A stretch of DNA of 10,373 nucleotides, taken from Candidatus Dojkabacteria bacterium (GTDB lineage Bacteria; Patescibacteriota; Dojkabacteria; B142; OLB20). The stretch lies in NCBI GenBank assembly GCA_020429485.1, contig JAGQLK010000029.1, positions 1-10,373 on the forward strand, given 5' to 3'. A program made the position numbers and the translations under genes. Position 1 is the first letter of the stretch. Every line of letters begins with the position of its first letter. Positions 6,244 to 10,373 of the stretch are shown in pieces. A model generated the notes under the pieces. The model made no database searches and was not told the DNA's origin. It saw only the letters and a program-made list of their open reading frames with translations.

Positions 6244-6918
6244 ATGGAAAATCAAAACGTCTCTAAAAATATAGATAAAGAAATAGCTAGGCTAGATCAA
6301 CAGATTGCTGATGCCAAACAATTTAGAGCCATAATACAAGAAGAACAGAAGCCTATTTATTCAGTTTACAAGTGGATTGCCCCTGAAAGAGTATTTGAGA
6401 CAAGAGACCGAACCTGGTATGTAATCGTGGCATCTATTGCTATGGCTGTAATCATTTATTCTGCTTTAACAGGTAACTATTTACTTATCATTGCTGTAAT
6501 AGCTCTAATCCTATTGCTATATGCACTTAATTCAATTCCTCCAGAAAAAGTTACTCATGAAATTACCAACAAAGGATTGAATGTATTTGAACGCTTAATC
6601 CTTTGGAAAGATATTACTTCTTTCTGGGTAACACGAAGGAATACTCATGTTCTTATTAATTTCGAAGTAAAAGAAGGTAAGGACGTTGATCGAATCATCC
6701 TTCTTGAAGGTGAAGGTGATGCTAAAAAGATTGTTAGCTACATTGTTCAACACGTTGATTATCTAAGCCAAGCAGAGATTGGTATGAATATTATTGGAAG
6801 TATCTTAGAGGGTAAATACGTTCCTTTAATTAGATTTCTTGAATCTGATGACATAGTCACTAAAGATCCCAAAGATTCACCTTTGCTTAACCAACAAACA
6901 AAAACTACAAGCAAATAA
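6244..6918 (+). CDS. Two-TM membrane protein with cytosolic C-terminal domain, function unknown
   Basis: This 224-residue protein begins with a charged, probably coiled-coil stretch (about 5-35), then a WIAPERVFETRDRTWYV segment leading into two membrane helices (about 57-74 and 79-97) joined by a very short loop. The C-terminal part (about 103-175) looks like a small beta-rich, PH-like domain (EITNKGLNVFERLILWKDI, FWVTRR, VLINFEV). I associate this arrangement, an aromatic-Pro-Glu motif, two helices, then EI..KG(I/L).. and a W/Y-x-(D/E)-(I/L) strand, with hypothetical proteins common in CPR genomes. That association comes from memory and no function is known. Both termini are predicted cytosolic. 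The Lys/Thr-rich tail is probably disordered. It is monocistronic, followed by a terminator-like hairpin and the tRNA. Confidence 0.85.
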   Translation: MENQNVSKNIDKEIARLDQQIADAKQFRAIIQEEQKPIYSVYKWIAPERVFETRDRTWYVIVASIAMAVIIYSALTGNYLLIIAVIALILLLYALNSIPPEKVTHEITNKGLNVFERLILWKDITSFWVTRRNTHVLINFEVKEGKDVDRIILLEGEGDAKKIVSYIVQHVDYLSQAEIGMNIIGSILEGKYVPLIRFLESDDIVTKDPKDSPLLNQQTKTTSK

Positions 6919-6944
6919 ACGCATTCATTAGGTCATAAACTCAT

Positions 6945-6966
6945 GAGCTACTTAATAGCTTTATTT
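6945..6966 (+). terminator. Weak terminator-like hairpin after the two-TM gene
   Basis: AGCTA (6946-6950) pairs with TAGCT (6956-6960) around the loop CTTAA. One further G-U pair is possible, and a T-rich stretch TTATTT follows. It is short and A/T-poor only at its centre, so termination would be inefficient. It overlaps where the tRNA promoter's -35 would lie. Confidence 0.3.
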
Positions 6967-6967
6967 C

Positions 6968-6976
6968 TGATATAAT
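6968..6976 (+). promoter_or_regulatory. Extended -10 promoter of tRNA-Arg
   Basis: TGA-TATAAT (6968-6976) is a perfect extended -10 without a convincing -35. The predicted start near 6983 lies about six bases before the tRNA 5' end, so the tRNA transcript would have almost no leader. Confidence 0.55.
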
Positions 6977-6988
6977 CATTAACAATAT

Positions 6989-7062
6989 GCACCTGTAGCT
7001 CAACTGGATAGAGCACTTCTTTGCGGAAGAAGAGGTTAGAGGTTCAAGTCCTCTCTGGTGCA
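6989..7062 (+). tRNA. tRNA-Arg, anticodon GCG
   Basis: The cloverleaf is clear. The acceptor is GCACCTG/CTGGTGC with a single U6-U67 mismatch, and the D stem is GCTC/GAGC. The anticodon stem CTTCT/AGAAG is perfect, with loop TTGCGGA. The T stem AGAGG/CCTCT has loop TTCAAGT, and A73 is the discriminator. No CCA is encoded (ATA follows). The anticodon 34-36 is GCG, which reads CGC and CGU. Arginine identity is supported by A20 after the GG of the D loop, C35 and A73, and the 5' half resembles E. coli tRNA-Arg. Bacteria normally use ACG, edited to ICG, for this box, so G34 is unusual. Confidence 0.95.
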
Positions 7063-7064
7063 AT
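7046..7064 (+). repeat. Direct repeat, copy 1: 3' end of tRNA-Arg
   Basis: The last 17 nt of the tRNA plus two flanking bases recur at 7169-7187 with one mismatch out of 19 (C to T at the eighth base). The start of this repeat is in the T loop. Confidence 0.8.
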
Positions 7065-7093
7065 AAATAGGATTACTATTACAGATGTAACAA

Positions 7094-7185
7094 TGCACAA
7101 CTAAGGTTCTCCCGCCATGCGGGACTAACCAGCTCTATTACCTCATTCTTCGGTAAGACCTGGTTGAGAAGTCCTTTCTGGTGCA
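7094..7185 (+). ncRNA. Structured RNA element derived from or mimicking the adjacent tRNA
   Basis: This 92-nt element begins GCAC after TAACAAT, like the tRNA, and ends with a 19-nt near-copy of the tRNA 3' end, but its interior is different. By eye it folds into a three-way junction. Stem 1 is TGCAC/GTGCA (7094-7098/7181-7185). Stem 2 is AAGG/CCTT plus TTCTC/GAGAA with a GU bulge (7103-7111/7166-7176). Hairpin 3 is CCGC-CAU-GCGG (7112-7122). Hairpin 4 is AACCAG/CTGGTT (7127-7132/7160-7165), extended by UC/GA and then UUACC/GGUAA (7138-7142/7152-7156) with a 9-nt loop. In total there are about 31 pairs. AACCAG could alternatively pair with GGTT at 7105-7108, giving two competing folds. It lies 31 nt before the Nudix start, so it could be a tRNA-like small RNA, a 5' leader element, or a degenerate tRNA copy. 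It matches no RNA family I know. Confidence 0.5.
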
Positions 7186-7187
7186 AT
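7169..7187 (+). repeat. Direct repeat, copy 2 of the tRNA-Arg 3' end
   Basis: Eighteen of 19 bases are identical to 7046-7064, at a distance of 123 bp. Such a copy of a tRNA 3' end is what an integration att site looks like, but it could equally come from tandem duplication of the tRNA unit. The similarity of the 5' flanks (TAACAAT before GCAC in both) favours duplication. Confidence 0.75.
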
Positions 7188-7216
7188 CTAAGTAAAATAA
7201 TTCATACTAATTTATA

Positions 7217-7732
7217 ATGGCAGACGAACTATTAGATTTGGTTAATAAAAATGATGAGGTTATAGGTACTGTTCTTAAAAGTGCTGCACATAAAAACCCT
7301 GCTCTACTTCACCGCGAATCGTTCATAGTACTAATAACAAAAGATAGAAAGGTATTATTACAGCAACGAAGTATGTCTAAGAAAAATTCCCCTGGTGAGT
7401 GGAAGATTACTGCTGGTGGTCATGTGCTTGCAGGTGAAGACCCTGCTGAAGCTGTAATTAGAGAAACTAAAGAGGAACTAGGTATAGATATTCAACCTGA
7501 ATACTTATCTAAGAAATTTGCAAAACACAAAGATATGGAAGCAAGGTTTTACTGGATTTATTACCAGATAGTAGATCATGAACTTCCATTCGTGCTTCAA
7601 GAAGAAGAGGTTATGGATGCTAAATGGGTAGGTATAGATGATCTAGAAGATTTTTCCAAAAATTATGATTATGATCTAGAAAGCACCTCCCACAAAACAA
7701 TCATGGAAATTGTTGAACTAGTTGGCCTATAG
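7217..7732 (+). CDS. Nudix hydrolase, IDI-like/YfcD-like
   Basis: This 171-residue soluble enzyme carries a full Nudix box. G68 is followed by E74 five residues on, then after seven more residues RETKEELGI (82-90), with metal-binding glutamates E83, E86 and E87. The N-terminal DLVNKNDEVIGT (7-18) and WKITAGGHV (62-70) are typical of the subgroup related to type 1 isopentenyl-diphosphate isomerase. The catalytic cysteine of true isomerases is missing, so a hydrolase of a nucleotide or diphosphate compound is more likely than an isomerase. The substrate cannot be told. The ATG has no Shine-Dalgarno and no convincing promoter directly upstream. It may be transcribed from the tRNA promoter through the structured element. 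Confidence 0.92.
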   Translation: MADELLDLVNKNDEVIGTVLKSAAHKNPALLHRESFIVLITKDRKVLLQQRSMSKKNSPGEWKITAGGHVLAGEDPAEAVIRETKEELGIDIQPEYLSKKFAKHKDMEARFYWIYYQIVDHELPFVLQEEEVMDAKWVGIDDLEDFSKNYDYDLESTSHKTIMEIVELVGL

Positions 7733-7751
7733 ACTCTAAATCATTCTTCCA

Positions 7752-7780
7752 AAGACACCTGCATCACTAAGTGCTATAGT
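7752..7780 (+). promoter_or_regulatory. Promoter of the YCII gene
   Basis: AAGACA (7752-7757, 4/6) is followed by a 17-bp spacer and TATAGT (7775-7780, 5/6) with TGC just upstream (extended -10). The predicted start near 7787 gives a leader of about 23 nt. A second -10-like TATACT at 7789-7794 has no matching -35. Confidence 0.4.
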
Positions 7781-7809
7781 AAGTTATCTATACTTTTTAC
7801 AATAACACT

Positions 7810-8166
7810 ATGAAGCAATTCATGATATTAATTATGGGAACAGGCGAAGGTATGGCTGCACTTCCAGAGGAAGAGAGAAATGCTCATATGAGCAAGTGGT
7901 ATAAATGGGATCAGGAATTAGTAGAAAAAGGTATTAAAATATCTGGAGAAGCACTAAAAGCAGATAGTAGTAAAGTTATTTCAGGCAAGAACAAAGATAT
8001 TAAAGATGGTTTCTTTTCTCACGATAAAGATGTTGTTATTGGTGGGTATTACTTAATAAAAGCTGATGATATTAATTCAGCAGTTGAAATTGCTAAAGGG
8101 TGTCCAACATTTGAATTAGAAGGCAATGTAGAAGTAAGAGAAGTGATGGTTCTAGAGCAAGAATAA
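7810..8166 (+). CDS. YCII/DGPF-domain protein
   Basis: This small soluble protein of 118 residues consists of one YCII (DGPF) domain with a ferredoxin-like alpha-beta fold. The strand FMILIMG (4-10), the DGPF-like DGFF (66-69), GGYYLIKADD (78-87), AVEIAKGCP (91-99) and the final strand VEVREVMVL (107-115) fit the family in order. The biochemical role of the family is not settled, and some members sit with sigma factors or in catabolic operons, which is not the case here. The gene starts the plus-strand run with the membrane protein 16 bp downstream, suggesting co-transcription. No Shine-Dalgarno is visible. Confidence 0.85.
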   Translation: MKQFMILIMGTGEGMAALPEEERNAHMSKWYKWDQELVEKGIKISGEALKADSSKVISGKNKDIKDGFFSHDKDVVIGGYYLIKADDINSAVEIAKGCPTFELEGNVEVREVMVLEQE

Positions 8167-8182
8167 TTATTATTTTCCTCTC

Positions 8183-8758
8183 ATGAATAAAAAGCCAACT
8201 CTTTTTTATATCAATCTATTAGTAAAGTTTATACTCTTCCTATTCTTTTTTATTGCGATTGTCTTTCAACCAGAGCATCTAGAGGGTAAGGGCATGTTAT
8301 TTCGAGCGCCCTTCTTCTTAGCATCTGCAATAATTATTCCTATCATTGCAAAAGCAAGACACTGGAAAGAGTATCCATATGATGCAGATATTTTCGTAGT
8401 TATGCCCTTTCTGTTAGATACATTTGGCAATATGTTCTACTTATTTGACTCAGTATGGTTTTACGACGATCTAATTCATTGTATAAACTGGATATTCCTA
8501 GTTCTTGCTTACCATTCTTTTCGGTTTAGAAAAATCACAGACACTAGAGATGCTCTAATGCTTGGAATGGGTTTTGGAGCTCTTAGCATTATTGCTTGGG
8601 AGTTGATGGAGTGGCTAATCTCTGTAGATGGTCTAGGGACAGTTGGAAACCTAAGTCTTTCTTATGTAGATACTGTTGGTGATTTATTCACATCAACGGT
8701 AGGTGGTATTATCGGCTCAATAATAGGAGTAAAAACATTAGGTAGACATAATAATTAG
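8183..8758 (+). CDS. DUF2238/YjdF-like integral membrane protein
   Basis: This 191-residue protein is mostly hydrophobic, with five or six membrane helices (about 9-28, 40-57, 70-90, 98-112, 122-145 and 165-183). Motifs in or near membrane segments, DDLIHCINW (95-103), AWELMEW (138-144) and YVDTVGDLFTSTVGGIIG (161-178), resemble the pattern of conserved Asp, His, Glu and Gly-rich C-terminus in DUF2238 (YjdF) proteins. The assignment is from memory of the family. Function is unknown. Acidic and histidine residues clustered within the bilayer would suit metal binding or catalysis, but that is speculation. It follows the YCII gene by 16 bp. Confidence 0.75.
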   Translation: MNKKPTLFYINLLVKFILFLFFFIAIVFQPEHLEGKGMLFRAPFFLASAIIIPIIAKARHWKEYPYDADIFVVMPFLLDTFGNMFYLFDSVWFYDDLIHCINWIFLVLAYHSFRFRKITDTRDALMLGMGFGALSIIAWELMEWLISVDGLGTVGNLSLSYVDTVGDLFTSTVGGIIGSIIGVKTLGRHNN

Positions 8759-8771
8759 TACCTTTAAGGTA
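8759..8771. repeat. 13-bp palindrome before acpS
   Basis: TACCTT and AAGGTA flank a single T directly after the membrane-protein stop codon. The site lies 8 bp before a TAAAAT (8779-8784) that could be a -10 for acpS with a nearly leaderless start at 8792. It could be an operator or a chance A/T-rich palindrome. No U-tract follows, so it is unlikely to be a terminator. Confidence 0.3.
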
Positions 8772-8791
8772 ATTATTGTAAAATTACACAT

Positions 8792-9133
8792 ATGAAATTT
8801 CCTATGCGAATCGGATTAGACCTAATAGATTTAGATGACTTCACTAAAACAGTTCAGAATGGTGGACAAAGTTTTTTGAGACAAAATTTTACTCAAGATG
8901 AGTTATCACCTGGTTTCAATATTCAAAACTTGGCAGGGAAATTTGCCGCAAAGGAAGCAGTGTTTAAAACTGGATATTTAAAGGCGTTCAAGCCACTTTC
9001 AATCCAAATTCTGAATAATGAGAATGGTAGCCCTAGCGTAGTAAGCTTAGATGGGGTTATAATAGATTCATTATCTGTCTCGATTACGCACACAAAAACT
9101 ACTGCTGCCGCCGCTGTTATTTGGCATCCATAA
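8792..9133 (+). CDS. acpS: Holo-[acyl-carrier-protein] synthase
   Basis: AcpS transfers the 4'-phosphopantetheine arm from CoA to the serine of apo-acyl carrier protein, in the cytoplasm. The 113-residue product has the N-terminal IGLDLIDLDDF (7-17) with Mg-binding D10, the core LAGKFAAKEAVFK (48-60) with E55, and the C-terminal SVSITHTKTTAAAAVI (95-110). It is slightly shorter than the usual 118-126 residues because the middle region is compact. A second ATG at codon 5 (8804) matches the family start (M-x-I-G-x-D) better. Neither has a Shine-Dalgarno, so the start is undecided by four residues. The acyl-activating enzyme gene follows after 18 bp, so the two are probably one operon for charging a carrier protein. 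Confidence 0.93.
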   Translation: MKFPMRIGLDLIDLDDFTKTVQNGGQSFLRQNFTQDELSPGFNIQNLAGKFAAKEAVFKTGYLKAFKPLSIQILNNENGSPSVVSLDGVIIDSLSVSITHTKTTAAAAVIWHP

Positions 9134-9151
9134 TATATTACTAACTATCAT

Positions 9152-10373
9152 ATGAAAAGACTGGAAAGTGTAACTACGTTCAGAGAATTAATAGAGCTTG
9201 TAGCAGATGAGTATGGAGATAGAGTGGCCATGCAAATCAGAAGAAGAATTAGAAATGAGCAATACAAGTATAAGGACCTTCCATTAATAGTAAATAAGAT
9301 AAGTAATTTTCTTGAGAAACAAGGTATAGGTCGAGACGAAAGAATATTTGTTTGGGGTCTAAATTGTCCCGAATATGTATTGCTTCTTCTTGCTATCTTC
9401 GCATCGAGAAGAGTTGCTGTCCCAATTGATTTCAGAACAAATAACGACACCATCGAAAAGATTGTAGAGCAAACCAAACCTAAGGCAGCTTTTGTATCAA
9501 TGCTTGTGGATAATAAGTTTGTTAAGAGTAAATTCCAAAAAGTATTCCACTTAGAGGAATTGATGGATTTAGTTGAACAAGAAAGTCCTGAGTATAAAAT
9601 TCCTAAAGCAAAAAAGGGTGAAGATGAGAAATATTGTGAAATTCTTTATACCTCTGGAACTACAGGTGTACCAAAAGGTGTGGTCATGAAAGAAACGAAT
9701 ATAATAGAAATGGCAAAGGTTGCACAGAATCATATACCAAAGCTTAAAGACTACAGAACTATATCTATGTTGCCACTTAGCCATGTGTTTGAACAAATAT
9801 TAGGTACAGCTGTAGCACTATCACTAGGCTCCTCTACTACCTACCTGACTAGAACCAATAGCGCAAAAATGAAGAAGGCTATGCAGGATGTCAAACCAAC
9901 ATATATGGTATTCGTCCCTCAATTACTTAGTCTCTTCTGGCAAAGGATAGAACAAACTGCAAAGTCAGAAGGTAAAATGGAGCTAATCGAGAAGATGATG
10001 TCTCTATCAGCAAAATTACCAAATCCAATAAGAAAGAAAATCTTTAAAAAGGTACATGCAAATTTTGGTGGAAGCATAGAATTTATAGCTGTTTCAGGAG
10101 CACCTTTAAACCCAGACTTGGCTCAGAAATACGTAGATATGGGGTTTAGGATTCTTGAAGTTTATGGTGCAACAGAAATACTTGCAAGTAACATTAATGA
10201 CAGTAAAAAGTATGGGCTAGGACATGTAGGACCGGCTGTAGAAACAGTAGATATGAAGCTAGATGAGAATAAAGAAATATGGATCAAGAGTCCTTACACT
10301 ACTCCAGGCTATTTTGAAAATCCAGAGAAGAATGCAGAAACATTCAAAGATGGTTGGTACAAAACCGGTGACA
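9152..10373 (+). CDS. AMP-binding long-chain acyl-CoA/acyl-ACP synthetase (3' end missing)
   Basis: ANL-superfamily enzymes of this kind adenylate a fatty acid with ATP and pass it to CoA or to the phosphopantetheine of a carrier protein. The frame is open from the ATG at 9152 to the window edge (407 residues). Motifs in order are the P-loop YTSGTTGVPKG (166-176), PLSH (208-211), SGAPL (315-319), YGATE (338-342) and GWYKTGD (401-407). The missing part would hold the small C-terminal lid with the catalytic lysine. Several features point to the fatty-acid (FadD/long-chain) group: the N-terminus, the HVFEQ after PLSH, and the length to the A5 motif. Next to acpS, loading of an acyl carrier protein is plausible, for instance from scavenged fatty acids. 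The acceptor is not shown by sequence. Confidence 0.93.
   Translation, partial: MKRLESVTTFRELIELVADEYGDRVAMQIRRRIRNEQYKYKDLPLIVNKISNFLEKQGIGRDERIFVWGLNCPEYVLLLLAIFASRRVAVPIDFRTNNDTIEKIVEQTKPKAAFVSMLVDNKFVKSKFQKVFHLEELMDLVEQESPEYKIPKAKKGEDEKYCEILYTSGTTGVPKGVVMKETNIIEMAKVAQNHIPKLKDYRTISMLPLSHVFEQILGTAVALSLGSSTTYLTRTNSAKMKKAMQDVKPTYMVFVPQLLSLFWQRIEQTAKSEGKMELIEKMMSLSAKLPNPIRKKIFKKVHANFGGSIEFIAVSGAPLNPDLAQKYVDMGFRILEVYGATEILASNINDSKKYGLGHVGPAVETVDMKLDENKEIWIKSPYTTPGYFENPEKNAETFKDGWYKTGD

Noticed and set aside
7105..7165. Similarity of GGTTCTCCCGC to part of bacterial SRP RNA
   Set aside because: The eleven-base match is striking, but the SRP apical GGAA-type tetraloop and the conserved GGAAGGAAGCA-like segment are missing on both strands, and the fold is a three-way junction, not one hairpin.
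7217..7732. Nudix gene as a true isopentenyl-diphosphate isomerase
   Set aside because: The catalytic cysteine region of type 1 isomerases is replaced by a hydrolase-type TAGGHV segment.
9148..9796. Two minus-strand frames (9148-9477 and 9569-9796)
   Set aside because: Both are antisense to the AMP-binding synthetase, whose motifs are continuous through this region in the plus frame.
1..10373. CRISPR arrays, insertion sequences, prophage or toxin-antitoxin genes
   Set aside because: No regularly spaced repeats, transposase or integrase motifs, or paired small toxin-like genes were found on either strand.
314..10373. Genetic code 25 (TGA as glycine), as in Gracilibacteria/Absconditabacteria
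   Set aside because: All genes read through without any in-frame TGA and glycine is encoded by GGN throughout.

Overview
This is an AT-rich, densely packed bacterial stretch with standard-code genes. It fits a Candidate Phyla Radiation (Patescibacteria)-type genome: genes are short, there is a two-membrane-segment hypothetical protein of a kind I associate with that group, and holo-ACP synthase sits beside an acyl-activating enzyme. This placement is inference; no rRNA or marker phylogeny is available here. All ten stop codons in the window are TAA (7) or TAG (3). No annotated gene has a recognisable Shine-Dalgarno sequence. Most promoters I can see have an extended -10 (TGn-TATAAT-like) and predict leaders of about 15-32 nt.

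Layout. Positions 1-313 hold no long gene. On the minus strand they carry a consensus promoter followed about 100 nt later by a hairpin plus U-tract, which is a candidate small RNA. Next on the minus strand is rarA (314-1519), with its own promoter. Upstream of it, reading leftward, is a block of three soluble histidine kinases: a minimal kinase (5035-4304), a 326-residue kinase (4286-3306) and a GAF-domain kinase (3231-1612). No response regulator is visible. The block has a strong promoter before the first kinase and a second promoter with a perfect palindrome before the GAF kinase. A GtrB/DPM1-like membrane glycosyltransferase (6113-5163, minus) has a near-consensus promoter and is divergent from a small two-TM protein (6244-6918, plus).

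The rest of the window is on the plus strand. A tRNA-Arg with the unusual anticodon GCG (6989-7062) is followed by a 92-nt element (7094-7185). That element shares the tRNA's flanks and its last 19 nt but folds on paper into a three-way junction instead of a cloverleaf. Then come a Nudix hydrolase, a YCII-domain protein, a DUF2238/YjdF-like membrane protein, holo-ACP synthase, and an AMP-binding acyl-CoA/acyl-ACP synthetase that runs off the right edge.

How the genes may work together. The last two genes, 18 bp apart, could jointly prime a carrier protein and load it with fatty acid. The glycosyltransferase probably puts sugar on a polyprenyl phosphate for cell-surface glycans. The three kinases probably feed one or more response regulators encoded elsewhere. 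No CRISPR array, insertion sequence or phage gene was seen.
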